Source: Sipunculus nudus
Taxonomy: Eukaryota; Annelida; Sipuncula; Golfingiida; Sipunculidae
NCBI GenBank assembly: GCA_026874595.1
Contig: CM049307.1
Location: 72,456,643 to 72,520,642 of the forward strand
Direction: 5' to 3'
DNA: 64,000 nucleotides
The notes under the pieces are model-generated. The model was not told where the DNA came from and made no database searches. It was given only the letters and a program-made list of their open reading frames with translations. The position numbers and the translations under genes are program-made. This document shows, in pieces, positions 51,153 through 63,900 of this stretch. How positions within the stretch are numbered: the stretch's first letter is position 1; each line of letters begins with the position of its first letter.

Positions 51153-51250
51153 AAGCCATTCAGTTAAGAAATTGTCCTCATAATCATATTGAAAGACAAC
51201 CACAAAGCTCATTCTGGGAATATTATCCAAATTTGAGCAGGATGTTTCAG
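51153..51250 (+). CDS. Possible 98-bp internal exon
   Basis: Acceptor-like AAATTTGTTTTATTATTATGCAG ends at 51152 (shown in part: TTTTATTATTATGCAG) and donor-like TTTCAG/GTGAAG follows 51250. Only one frame is open: two leading bases and 32 codons, containing AIQLRNCPHNHIERQPQ and SSFWEYYPNLSRMFQ. The composition is protein-like but I recognise no family. A 136-codon frame on the opposite strand (51060-51470) overlaps it, so strand and coding status are unsettled. Confidence 0.25.
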
Positions 51251-52399
51251 GTGAAGCATGCCAGCAAAGTGTTTCTCCAGCACACCTCTTGGAAGGAGAC
51301 ATTACCTGTATTAGAGCTCTGGCCTCAGCAAGCTTTAGATAAACAGGAGAGACCAGCTGAGCATGAACAACTCTAGTGGAGCAGTGTTGAATTATTCCAG
51401 TTTGTGGACCTGGTGGTGGCCCCACAGGGACATGGTGTTTCATGTACTCTGTCAGCCAGGGTTTGTTCATAGATCAGTAATTTTGTAGAGATTTGGTAAC
51501 CTTCAACAGTTGGTTGTTCAGGCATGAGGGAGTCTGAGTCTTGTTATCTCACAGTGGGCTGGTCCTAGTAGGACTTCACACACAGACTCAGGATGCAGGC
51601 ACATGAAGGTACACGCATGATCAGATAAATTAAGCTTTTCTAGAGGAAAAATATTTAAGCAATGTCCAGGATTGTCTGTCAATGAAAAATTTCCTTAAAT
51701 AAAGTACAGATACGTTATTGTCAACATGAAATGCATGTTATTACATTATCCATTAAGTGCCATTAAAAAACTTTGTGTAAAGAGCCAGGTATACCAGCAA
51801 AATTTGACGATAGTCCAAGGAGAAAAATTCTTTGGAGAAAGATGGAATGTTGCTGCATCCTGCATTTAAGGTGCCACAGATTTTTTGTGTGGGAAGGAAC
51901 TACTTTTTAACCACACAGTTTATGTGGAAAGTTTCTGTAGGAACACAAGTCATAAACTTGGCACTGTAACAGCAGTGTGGGTGGGCTTAAGTGGTTTCCA
52001 TGTCAATCAGGATTTTTGTCTTGCTTGGCAAGCTGACAGTGTAAAAATACAGTATAACTATTACAGATTTTAAGTGTGTGGCTAGAAACAAAATTGTTAC
52101 ATAATGATATGGCAAGGGACGTCTTTGTGGCAGGGTAGTAGCTGTTGTTCTGTTATTGTGAATGATAAGTTACTCATTCATAATGATAGGTTAACTTGAG
52201 GGTTAGTCAACATTTCAACCCATTTCAGTACTCTACCCATTAATATTAATTCTTCTTCGTGTGAATAATAGCAAGACAGGTAAATGGCAGAAGTAGTACC
52301 TCTGTATGCACATCATAAACACACTCATAAGGATGATGCAAGATTGAATTCAAATAATTTTGTGTTAACTCTCCATGGGTCAGTCAGGGGCATAGTTAA
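51251..52399. other. Unique DNA, no gene seen
   Basis: No repeat family or convincing frame. It forms the rest of the spacer between the inverted family C copies. Confidence 0.45.
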
Positions 52400-53996
52400 C
52401 TAGAATACGGGTAGTCGACAAGCCACTACATGTATCCGCCTAAATCAGTGTGGAACGGGTGAAGTGAGGCATGGATTGAGTGGGAAGGGGAAATAGAGTG
52501 AAGTGTTGCATATTAGGATGGATGTCTGCAGCCAAATTGTGTATGTAGGTTGCGCCACCTACCACAAAATCCAGAAAGCCGTCCAAGTTGTATACAAATG
52601 CAAAATTTAAGGCAGATAAGTCAAACCACTACATGTATATGAGTGATTTTTGCCCTTGGCAGACAAACAGATGGACCCTGTGCAACAATGGTTGCAGGTG
52701 GCGCCATCAGTTTTGCGTATGATAAAGAGCTATGTGAGAACTATACACATGCAAAACTTTGGCCCGATCGGTCAAACGGTTCCCAAGATATGAGCTTGGA
52801 TATCTGCTGCATAAACTAGAATGTAGGTGGCGCCACCTGTCATAAAATCAAGAGAGCTGTCCGGGATGTATAAACCTGCAAAATTTTAGGCAGATACTGT
52901 GGTTGGCTTCATATTCGTGAGGCTGAAATTTCGTGATTTTTCAATTTTTAATGTTTCGCGAGGGTTTTATTTTCGCGATCTCACCAGAACCCAAATATTT
53001 GGTAAAGCCATACCTATGTGTGTTATAAAATGAGAATAAGTCATGAGTTTGTGATATTTTTCTCATATAACGATGGGCCCGAACACAAAGCACAGGTAGT
53101 TTAGTTCAAATTAGGGGGAACGTTTTCCCTATACCTGCATGGATGTAACTTATTATAACAATTCTCATTGTTCTAATCCATTCCCTTACAAATACTGGCT
53201 ACATTAATAAGAAGGACGTAATCCATTGGCCAATTATTCCCGAGGGTTTCATTTTCGCGATTATTTCCCATTCGCGAATATCGCGAAATTAAAACCCTCG
53301 CGAACAAAAAGGCAACCACAGTATGTCAAACCACTGCCGAGATATAAGTGATTTTATCCAATGGCAGACAAATAGACAGGAGCTGTGCAAAAATGGCTGC
53401 AGGTGGCACCACCAGTTTTGCGTATGATAAAGAGCTATGAGATCTATACACATGCAAAATTTTGGCTCAAACGGTTCCGGAGATATGAGCTTGGATGTCT
53501 GCAGCGTAAACGTGAATGTAGGTGGCGTCACCTGTCATAAAATCAGAAAAGCTATCCAGGATGTATATGCATGCCGAATTTCAGGTGAATTAGTCAAACC
53601 ACTGCAGAGATATGAGTGATTTTAACCCAAGGCAGATGAACAGATGGACACTGTGCAAACATGGTTGCAGGTGGCGCCACCATTTTTTGTGTATGTTATA
53701 AAGCTCTCCAAGGGCTACATTTGTGCAAAAAAATTTTCCTGATCAGTCAAACGGTTCCTGAGATATGTGGGTTTATGTGTGGAAACAGACGCACAAACGG
53801 ACGCAGAGCGCAAAGGAAAGGTCAGATGTCAAAACAAAATTGTGGCGCAGCAGTTCACATGTGACCTGAACATAATCCCGGGTTTCGTAAAATTCCGCCC
53901 ATCGGTTACAGAGGAGTTCTCTAGACTCCCATGCGGCAGTTGCGGCGGCAGTGGGCTGAAAAAATAGTATCCGCAAACTCTGTTTTGGCGGATACA
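52400..53996 (-). mobile_element. Family C pearl/Helentron-like element, minus copy
   Basis: Read on the minus strand it starts TTGTATCCGCC, with an imperfect palindrome GTATCCGCC...GCGGATAC (53996-53967), then a GCC-rich head. Core repeats carry GGAACCGTTTGACCGAT and GGTGGCGCCACC-type motifs. It ends GGCGGATACATG, a 5-bp hairpin GTAGT...ACTAC, and CTAG at 52403-52400 followed by TT. So the 5' arm, inverse 3' arm and CTAG/T are all present. It is interrupted by the MITE at 52897-53321 and encodes no protein. Confidence 0.75.
52897..53321. mobile_element. TA-flanked MITE, 425 bp, TTCGCGA-rich
   Basis: The left end CTGTGGTTGGCTTCATATTC and the inverse of the right end CTGTGGTTGCCTTTTTGTTC are similar, and both continue into CG(T)GAGG and AATTTCG(T/C)GAT. 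TA occurs on both sides (52895-52896 and 53322-53323), and removing the element restores the family C sentence GCAGATATGTCAAACCACTG. The ends are dense in TTCGCGA, with several decayed to TTCGTGA. TA duplication suggests a Tc1/mariner-type transposase supplied in trans. Confidence 0.75.
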
Positions 53997-55242
53997 ATTA
54001 TAAAGGCAGGATATAACCTTGTTCTGAAGGTTTGTCTGTGAAGTGTGGAGTAACTAGAGTTTTTGTTTTCATGAAAATGAACTCTAATATAACATGATGT
54101 TTGTCTGGGAAGAGACTGTAGAAATAGTGTGTTTGTATGTTTGTAAGCAGGATTACTTCAAGGTTGCTCAACCCATTTCCACAAGACTGTGGTTTGGACA
54201 TGTTAGGTTCAGATCAGGATAGAGTGGTAGCTCAGGAGGACTGTTTTGTCTTGGTGGAGGTAAGCGCTCTCCTGGATGTTATTATGACTAATAGATGAGT
54301 AGCCTTTGACATATAAGTAAGCCGTAGTTTTCTATGAGAGAACATTTTTTGGCTTTGAGGTTCTTAATTGTTACCAGGACCATAAACTAAAAAGGTTCAT
54401 TCAAAAGTGCGACTTCCCATTGTGCACCCTCTGCATTTTCTCACTGTACCACATGTTATACATCTGTTCTGCACAGCTGGCACAACAAAAACGTCTGACA
54501 ATTTGGTGTATTTTTTAAATATATTTGCTTTGTTGCAAGAAACTAACTGGAATAGGTAGAGAGGAAGCCAAACTGAGCTCACATAATGATGTTAGTATTA
54601 TAAGGATTTAATATGTAGGGTCAATGATAAAAATGAATTGTTAGTTAAATATTATACAGCAAATACACTGAACAGATAAATTGAGCATCCTAACATGTAA
54701 CTTGCAAGATCTTGCTGCCATCAGCCAGCTTTGCAGAGCTGTTGCCATAGACTAAGTAAGAGCTGAAAAACTGAAAGTACAGTTATGACTCACCTTCATA
54801 TTTGATACTTATAATGTCAGTAACATAAAACAGATGTCATGGTTTTACAATGGAAGCCTAAATTTACTCAGAAATTGGAATTATCACATTTGTTAGGGAT
54901 GAGATGTCTGCATGCTAAAGGTGAGGTTTCACCACGGAGAAATGTCAACAAAATAACATGTCATCAATTCTGTGACCGCTCTGGGTTTGACATTTTCTTA
55001 GATTCAGGGACTGTCCTTGAGAGAGTCAAATATTCATTAATTTTACCACTTCTGTCCACAGCCCTTTGACTGAGCACAATAACATAAAAGACTGTTTTCA
55101 AGAGAGTATTTTCAGCACTTATGACTCAACTCTCTATTATCTTTGGAGCAGCACTTCTGTAGAGTTGTATTGGCGTTTTGTGTATGATATCAATTAATAT
55201 ATCATGATCACATCTTAATATTGAAAAGACAATATTTGGTTG
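53997..55242. other. Unique DNA, no gene seen
   Basis: Chance frames only. A box-A-like TGGTAGCTCAGGAGG at about 54226-54240 has no matching box B. Confidence 0.45.
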
Positions 55243-55312
55243 GACACAGCCTATTGGCAAAGGCGTTGGTCTTGGAAGCTGAATGTCCCTTGTATGAACC
55301 CCATTAGACACT
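55243..55312 (+). repeat. Degenerate tRNA-derived SINE head
   Basis: GCCTATTGGCAAAGGCGTTG, GTCTTGGAAGCTGAATG and TATGAACCCC follow the order of a tRNA head (box A, anticodon arm, box B complement GAACCCC) seen in many SINEs. Several stem positions no longer pair, so it is not a working tRNA. Body and tail are not recognised. Confidence 0.45.
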
Positions 55313-55382
55313 AAGGCTTTAACATCAATATGTTGGAATAATACGTTGGAACCTCAAAGTGGAAAACCTCAGAGATTCAAAC

Positions 55383-55527
55383 AGATCATGTCTTAATGGC
55401 AGATCATGTCTAAATTACATATTGTGTCTAAATGAAAGATTATGTCTTAATGACATATCATGTCTTAATGATAGATCATGTCTTAAAACAGATCATGTCT
55501 TAATGACAGATTGTGTCTTCATAATGA
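55383..55527 (+). repeat. 18-bp minisatellite, about 8 copies
   Basis: The unit AGATCATGTCTTAATGAC recurs with small changes (one copy is 17 bp, another has TTGTGTC for TCATGTC). The register is unbroken through eight copies. Confidence 0.85.
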
Positions 55528-58500
55528 GATTATGAGTGCTGAATTATTCCTTGTCTGGGGTCTTTAAAGCCTGACATCCAGATGGCTTAATGATAACTTA
55601 TCATCCTTTTCAATTAATAGATGGTACCACCCTAAAGGACATTGACCTATCCTTAAAAATATTGAAAATTTATTTTGGCTGGTGTTATCTCAGCTAATCT
55701 GCAATTGTTGCATTATATATATAATGTACAGGGATCCTAATACTTTGAAATTTTTACCTTTCCAATGAAAGGTATTAATACAGGTATGCCTTTTTGCAGA
55801 AAAAAAATGCCTTTCTGCTAAAGATGCATCTTATCAAAGTTTCAGTCACACTTCACTCAGTGTAAACTGATCGGTGTAAACCTTAACTGAATGTTTTCAG
55901 TTGTAAAAGTTATATCAGAAACACGATTGTGCAGTGAAAAAACAGTAAAATATAGGAGATAAGGGCCTAAATGACAGAAAGTATAAGAAATTATAGACCA
56001 TTTTTTTTAGGAAAATATAGGAAATATAGGGAGCCAGTGGAACACCAAATGTAAATATTTAGTTTTTGTGTCATATATGTTCCTACTTATCAGCTACTTA
56101 TGTGGATAACATCTAGGTGTTCACCTTTCTAACGGATTGGTACAAAATGAAAAATGCCTTTCTGTGCACGTGTTTGCCTGTCAGTGACCAGCAGAAAGGC
56201 TTTATTACAAGCCCTGTATATATCTTTATGATGTAATTCATATGTATTTCAGCTTGTCAGAATCTGAAATGTATTGTGACATACATTTTTCTGCAAATCA
56301 CCTTAGTTAAAAATGTTTCTTTATAATTTCTCATGCCAGTGGTGCCAAATTAAGTAGTTATTTATTGACCAGCCAGGCAGGTGTTTGTGTAAATTAGGAA
56401 GTGGAGCAAGAACAGCTGCTAATTAGCAACACTTCGGTTACATAAACCAGGTAGATTACTGCAGCCATGTGTATAAAAAGTGAGACTGTGAAAGATTTAT
56501 ATTTAGACCAGTTTACACCATGCATTGCTTAGCGAACAAACATGAACTATAATTCATTAAAGCTATGTAAAATCCAAGGCAGTTTAACATTTTAATGAGG
56601 CTTTAATTCATGTAACATAATATATACATAACTTCTGTGCTCTTGAATTGTGAAGTCCATAAACAAATATTTCATTATTTATATTTGAGGATTAAGATTG
56701 TGCTTCTCATCAGAGAAAGTGCGTTATATGAATTTAGCTTGATAAATTGCCAGTAATAAATTGTTGACTTCACAATTAATACAAAGCATGCAGATTTATT
56801 GATCACTTATGGTAATAAGCAAATGTTTATTGAAGGAATTTACCAGATCCTGCCATTGATTTTTTCTGTCCAGAAAAGACAGCTCATTAAATTTTCTAAT
56901 TTCATTTTGTATTTTTCTTATCCACAGATTTAAGTTGCTCTGAATGTCATGATTTACAAGAACATTTTTTGTGTATCCAGTAGAATCTGGTTTTTAAATT
57001 TATGCCTGTTTGACATTTATTCATCTGAATACCTTTAATTGCATACCTTAATGAACTACTATCATTTGTTAATTAACTGGGTTCATCACTCAGGAAAGAC
57101 ATTTCACTGTGTTAAGGAACTTTAACATATTGGGCAAATACTAAGCCTGCTTTTAAGTAAATAGTAAGAACTTTGTTGAAACTAACGTGTGTGATGCTGC
57201 ATGTTTATGTTGTATATTAATTACCTTATCTGACCTTTTGATCTTGGTGAATTATAATTTTAGGTCATGACAATTATTATATTTTGATCTTTCATATAAA
57301 TCTGATAAATATTAAATGTTTTAGTAGACCAGTAAGTTAAAAACTAGCAAATTAAATATTTTAGGTAGAATTGAAAAGTGGGAATGGTTTTAAGAATTGA
57401 AATGTGATGACAGTACACCCATATAGCTGTACTTGTGATGTGTGGTTTTGTTGCTGTAACTTTGTACAGTAGTTTCTGTTAATACCAGGGATTGTAGTCA
57501 GGGAGGAAGCTTATGCATGGAAACATCTGGTATGAATTATACATGATCTAGTTGTACACTGCAAAGCAGGAAGTCCTAGGCCGTTTGCCCCTTCTCCTAA
57601 GTATTGCTAAACACTGATGTTTTGTATGTCAGGCATGGGCCTACAGTTAAAAGAATATTTTTGTTACCTCTGTCTGTCAGTCCTACGCCCACTTTACTTG
57701 TGCAGGAGCAGGTCTGTCATTTTTTCCCCCAACAAATGTTAGATCCGTTTTTAAGCTTATCATGCATGCCCCAGTTTCACTTGGAAATGGTAAACAATTA
57801 CTTTCATATTTGTAGACCTGTTCCTTATGACCTAAGATTAGTAGGGGGTGTAGATATGACGTCACGACCATAAAATGTGCTGTACCCATTATATCTGTGG
57901 GGTGACAGGTTGTATAATTTTCCATGATGATTTCATGCTTGATGTTAGATGTGGTTTCCTGCTTGTATTTGTGGTTCATCAGCGACTCCCAGTGTTTATC
58001 TCCTGTCATATAAACTACCATCATAAAATAAGATGCGGCCAAAGACAGCATGACCAGTCAGGGAAGTGTCAGTAAGTAAGTGTCTCAGTGATAATAACTG
58101 ATTACCTCTTCTAATGTTATGTGGAAGATCTTATCAAGCATGTTATGAGCAACAGGAGCAACAGGGTTATTCGTGAAATCTCACAATTAGTGTGATGTAA
58201 TAGTGATAGAATCATGTAGGGTCTTGATAGAATCAAGTATTGTGGTTTATGATAGTGGACAACCAGAGATGGAAGATAAAACACAACATATTGTACATTG
58301 TACATCTGTGCAGTGTCATAGCAGATCAGCAGGACAGATTCACACTCTCTTACTACCAAGTATGACTAACATTTCAGCTTGATATACAGTGCAGAAAGAT
58401 GGAAAACTATGCAGCGCACATTTATATATGAACAGTCACTGAATGCATGCATGTGTCTGGCTGTGCACATATGCATTTTGATTGACTGAGACCAACCTTG

Positions 58501-58872
58501 AATGACCGATTGGATCAAAGTTTAAATGAAAACAAATGGAAAATGTATCCTTGTTTTATGTTAAACTTGAGTAGTGCCATAATGCTACATTAATTTTCGC
58601 AGTATATTGATTATATACATGTAATTAGCTAATAAGACTTGTTCCCAATGAGTCATGTTTCACCTCTCATTGTAATCTATGGCACTGAAAGACTAATGTA
58701 ACATTAAACATTAGACATCTCATTTCATGGGTTGGTCAGATGGTCATTGTATTAACAGAGGGACATCTCTTGTTACCAGTATTGCAGATGAGTGTTTTGG
58801 TGCGCCAGTGTATAATCACTGTTGTGATGCTCAGTCATGTCCGTGTACTGGTATGGTAGGTTGGGTCCATAA
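55528..58872. other. Unique AT-rich DNA, no gene seen
   Basis: Open frames at 57604-57873 (+) and 57683-58051 (-) overlap in antisense and show no domain. No repeat family was recognised. Confidence 0.5.
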
Positions 58873-58908
58873 CAACAGTGGTCCGGTCCTGGTCCGGTCC
58901 AGCTGTTG
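58873..58908. repeat. GGTCCGGTCC foldback motif
   Basis: CAACAG (58873-58878) and CTGTTG (58903-58908) are exact inverses flanking two copies of GGTCCGGTCC. The inner motif recalls the GGTCCGG/CCGGACC content at 59492-59611, so both may come from one element family. Confidence 0.5.
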
Positions 58909-59288
58909 ACATTCCGGTACTAAGGGTGGACAGGTCCAAGTTATAATAATATTTAAAATAAATTATTTTGAATAAATTGTATTGTAGTGTATTTATTCAT
59001 AAATATATATTATATGCAAATAATATTCCCCATTTCACATACTTTTATCACTGTTATACTGGTACCAAAATGTGAAGAAATAACTCCCATTAGTAAATCC
59101 TACTTGTTACAATGAATTATATAACTGATAAGGATGCATACAAATGGCTTCCTTAATCCAGCACTGTCCTGTTATAATTGTGCTCATGGCTGCCATGGGG
59201 CCCCTTTAGCCCTTTGGATAAAAATAAGATTATACAAGGTGAATCAAAATTAAATTTATAAAATAAGCTGACCTGCCACCATTCCCTA

Positions 59289-59308
59289 CCCCCCCCCCCC
59301 CCCCCCCC
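59289..59308. repeat. C20 homopolymer
   Basis: Twenty consecutive C on the + strand (G on the other). Likely length-variable, and its assembled length may not be reliable. Confidence 0.9.
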
Positions 59309-59491
59309 TTCATAGGCCTTGAAATTCTGTGTCTTAACATGCTAGAACAAAGTTCTGCCTGTGATTCTCATACATTTATTGTGATAAGGAAGTCTTCAGT
59401 CAGAAGCTACCTATAAAAGATCACGTCCGAAACTAGGGTTGCATTTCGAAACTTATCAGTTATAAACAAATGTAAATATAGCTCAAACTCT

Positions 59492-59611
59492 AGGGGAGAT
59501 CCGGACCAGTTCAGTCCAAGGAAAGCCAGTCCGGTGTTTTGTATTGCCAGTCTGGTCCAGCATAAAATTGTGGACGGGACTAGTCCAAGTGGTCTGGTCC
59601 GCACCTCCCCT
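59492..59611. mobile_element. 120-bp foldback element
   Basis: AGGGGAGATCCGGACCAG at the left is matched by the inverse of the right end, AGGGGAGGTGCGGACCAG. The inner parts (CAGTCCAAGG against CTTGGACTAG) also pair loosely, so nearly the whole piece can fold on itself. No target duplication is certain. Confidence 0.55.
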
Positions 59612-60967
59612 CTAAATGGCTTTCACTCTTCTGGTGTCCTGGAAAACTGAAAGTCCTCACAACAAACCAAATATACCAGAACCAGTAGGGGGTGTTTTTA
59701 TAGCACTTAATTACGGCTGTTTAAATTCTCTAGTGCCAAGAAGGGCCCATATGAAATCTGTTGTGTTATGTAGGGCAGTACTGGTGGCAGTCATGAAGAA
59801 ATCCAAATACTTGGTAAAATAATAGAGATCAGCAAGTGAAGAATCTGATTCAGGTTGTTCTTTTGAATGGCAGTGTGACAGCGAGTTAGTTTGAATACAT
59901 AACTCCAGGGATTATCAGTGGGGGTCAGATGGCAGGCCACCTGGTGTAGCTAGTTAACATGTTATCAGGTGATTGTGATTGTGTTATCGGGGGTCCTTGT
60001 GGTTGGGTTGTTTATGATGGCTGGTCCTGTTTCTCTACAGAAGCTCACAGTTGTACACTGTATAGTTGTACATGTGTTAAACACGTGTGTATGGCCTACT
60101 GAAACACATACAACACATCCTGTGTGAACGTAACCAGAGACACAAACGAGGGTCATAGTATGTACCAAAAAACAAGCTCACAAAAACAAACAGAGAAAAA
60201 CAGGCTGATTATTGTTGCTGAGTCATCAGAGGACACTCTAAGCTTGGGTGTTCATGTTCAATACAAAATTCACAGTCAGGCATTAAGTTCATGACAAATT
60301 AGTATGAAGTATCTATCAAATTTCTGAGCTGTAACTATCAGTGTGTAATTGTATTTCTATCAAATATTTTATAACATTATTTCTTTGAATTATTGTGACA
60401 TAACATGCACAGTGTAACCCATTTTGAATTTGAATTGAGCATTCACACAGCATTTTAGCAAAGAAGCTAATTTGATTGCGTTGGAAACAGTTTGAAACCA
60501 CCTCTTGAACTGGATTCAAAATGTTTGGACCAAAACAGTAAAAAAAAATGCTTTGGATTGTCTTGAGAACGCTCAGTTCACATTTTAAAAATAGATTTGA
60601 AAGTGTTTTGCATTTGCCATGTGAAAGGGTTAAATTGCTGCTAGGAAGGTTTTCCACTGAAAGTTATTGAATTGGTGTGTCAGTGACTTTGTCAACAAAG
60701 AAGTCCTCAAATATTTTTATACCACCACATGTAAATCTCATGTTAAGTTTATATTTTTGCTCATTTGCAGAATATATAACGGAAAACAAATACTGTTTGT
60801 ATGTTTTCCATAGAACTCTGATCTTTGCTGGTTTTATATGACTGATACCTGCTAGCATTTACAAACAGAAACAGTAGGTTTTGTATTTTATATGTGAACT
60901 AATTAAATTAAACCAAGAAGGCTACTTAAGACAAATTAGCTCTTTTCGGGACCGGTTAACCTTTTAT
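59612..60967. other. Unique AT-rich DNA, no gene seen
   Basis: Chance frames only. Nothing further is supported. Confidence 0.5.
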
Positions 60968-63900
60968 TGTATCCCCAGACAAAGTCGGGGGATACTATGT
61001 TTTCATACCGGTCCCGCCGCCGCCGCCGCCGCCGCCCCCGCCGCCGCCGCCGCATATGAATCTTGTTGGCGCGATAACCCAAAAAATATTTCACGGAACT
61101 TTACCAAACTTGGTATATGTATAGATATGGGTAAGAGGACGACGCCTATTTAAAATGAGGTCATGACCTTTACTAGGAGAGTGTCCTTGACCTTGAATAG
61201 GTCCAATTTTGGGGAAAATCACACAAATTCTTTAATATCTCAAGAAATCTTGCATGGATTTATCCCAAAATCAAGTTGATGGAAGATCATGGATAGGGTT
61301 GTCATGTTCCAGAAACTGGTGGCGCCACCTATTATTCTTTACTTGTTTTCGTGCCGTTTAATACCCCCTAAATTGCCACCTTACAGCACTGTGAGCATTA
61401 TAAGTCAAAAACTAATGGACAGATTTCTTTTATATTATGCATATACATAGGTATGGGTTATGGGATGATGCTTATTTAAATTGGGGTCATGACCTTTACT
61501 ATGATAGTGGCCTTGACCTTGAATATTGCCATATATGGTGAAAATCACACACCTCTTATGATATCTCCAGTGTTGATAGCCATATGGATTTCAAACATGA
61601 CTTATGTATGGCCCACCACTAAAGTAAGAACCCTATAGGTTCTAGGGTCATGAGGTCAAAGGTCAAGGTCACTGGACTGGCATTTTAAAAGATACTGTGG
61701 ATGCATTTTAAGCCAAACTTTCATCCCAGGTCTTCCATCTTGAATATATAGCTCACTTGCCAATAATGGATGATCCATATAAATTTTGGGGTCACAAGGT
61801 CAAAGGTCAAGGCCACAGGAGCTATCTGTCCAAAAATTAGTTTCTGGATGATAATTCCTGCTTTTATTGATGTAATGATTTCAAAATTGACTTATATATG
61901 TCCCATTGAAAAAGCAAGACCCAAATTGATTTTGGGGTCATGAGGTCAAAGGTCAAGGTCACAGGAAATCTCTTTAAAAAGATTGTGGATGCATTTTCAG
62001 CCAAACAATTCATCTCAGATCTTTCATCTTGCACATATAGTTCACCTGCCAAGAGTGGAAGACCCCTATCAATTTTGAGGTCACAAGGTCAAAGGTGAAG
62101 GTCACAGGAGCCATATGTCCAAAAATTAGTTTCTGGATGATAATTCCTGCTTTTATTGATGTATGGATTTCAAACTTGACTTATATATGTCCCATAGGAA
62201 AAGCAAGACCCAAATTGATTTTGGGGTCATGAGGTCAAAGGTCAAGGTCACAGGACACATCTTTAAAAAGATTTGGATGCATTTTCAGCCAAACATTTCA
62301 TCTCAGACCTTTCATCTTGCACATATAAGTCATCTGCCAATAGAGGATGACCCCTATCAATTTTGAGGTCACAAGGTCAAAGGTGAAGGTCACAGGAGCC
62401 ATCTGTCCAAAAATTAGTTTCTGGATGATAATTCCTTCTTTTATTGATGTATGGATTTCAAACTATACATGTATTTGACCCATTGGAAATGCAAAACCGG
62501 AATTGAATTTCGGGTCATGAGGTCTAAGGTCAAGGTCACAGGACACATCTTTTAAAAGATTGTGGATGCATTTTCAGCCATACAATTCATCTCAGATTTT
62601 TCATTTTGCACATATAGTTCACCTGCCAAGAGTGGAAGACCCCTATCAATTTTGAGGTCACAAGGTCAATGGTGAAGGTCACAGGAGCCATATATCCAAA
62701 AATTAGTTTCTGGATGATAATTCCTGCTTTTATTGATGTATGGATTTCAAACTTGACTTATATATGTCCCATTGGAAAAGCAAGACCCAAATTGATTTTG
62801 GGGTCATGAGGTCAAAGGTCAAGGTCACAGGACACATCTTTAAAAAGATGTGGATGCATTTTCAGCCAAACATTTCATCTCAGATCTTTCATTTTGCACA
62901 TATAGTTCACCTGCCAAGAGAGGAAGAACCCTATCAATTTTGAGGTCACAAGGTCAAAGGTGAAGGTCACAGGAGCCATCTGTCCAAAAATTAGTTTCTG
63001 GATGATAATTCCTTCTTTTATTGATGTTTGGATTTCAAACTTGACTTGTATTTGACCCATTGGAAAAGCAAGACCGGAATTGAATTTGGGGTCATGAGGT
63101 CAAAGGTCAAGGTCACAGGAAACCTCTATAAAAAGATTGTGGATGCATTTTCAGCCAAACGATTCATCTCAGATCTTTCATCTTGCACATATAGTTCACC
63201 TGCCAAGAGTAAAAGACCCCTATCAATTTTGAGGTCACAAGGTCAAAGGTGAAGGTCACAGGAGCCATATGTCCAAAAATTAGTTTCTGGATGATAATTC
63301 CTGCTTTTATTGATGTATGGATTTCAAACTTGACTTATATATGTCCCATTGGAAAAGCAAGACCCAAATTGACTTTGGGGTCATGAGGTCAAAGGTCAAG
63401 GTCACATCTTTAAAAAGAGGTGGATGCATTTTCAGCCAAACATTTCATCTCAGACCTTTCATCTTGCACATATAAGTCATCTGCCAATAGAGGAAGACCC
63501 CTATCAATTTTGAGGTCACAAGGTCAAAGGTGAAGGTCACAGGAGCCATCTGTCCAAAAATTAGTTTCTGGATGATAATTCCTTCTTTTATTGATGTATG
63601 GATTTCAAACTATACATGTATTTGACCCATTGGAAATGCAAAACCGGAATTGAATTTCGGGTCATGAGGTCAAAGGTCAAGGTCACAGGACACATCTTTA
63701 AAAAGATTGTGGATGCATTTTCAGCCATACAATTCATCTCAGATCTTTCATTTTGCACATATAGTTCACCTGCCAAGAGTGGAAGACCCCTATCAATTTT
63801 GAGGTCACAAGGTCAAAGGTGAAGGTCACAGGAGCCATATGTCCAAAAATTAGTTTCTGGATGATAATTCCTGCTTTTATTGATGTATGGATTTCAAACT

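Noticed and set aside
54226-54290. tRNA gene suggested by TGGTAGCTCAG
   Set aside because: No box B and no cloverleaf pairing.
57604-58051. Pair of opposite open frames
   Set aside because: Mutually antisense, no domain, no splice support.
60881-61153. Short protein with an alanine run
   Set aside because: The alanines come from the GCC microsatellite in the family A head, and the rest is element sequence.
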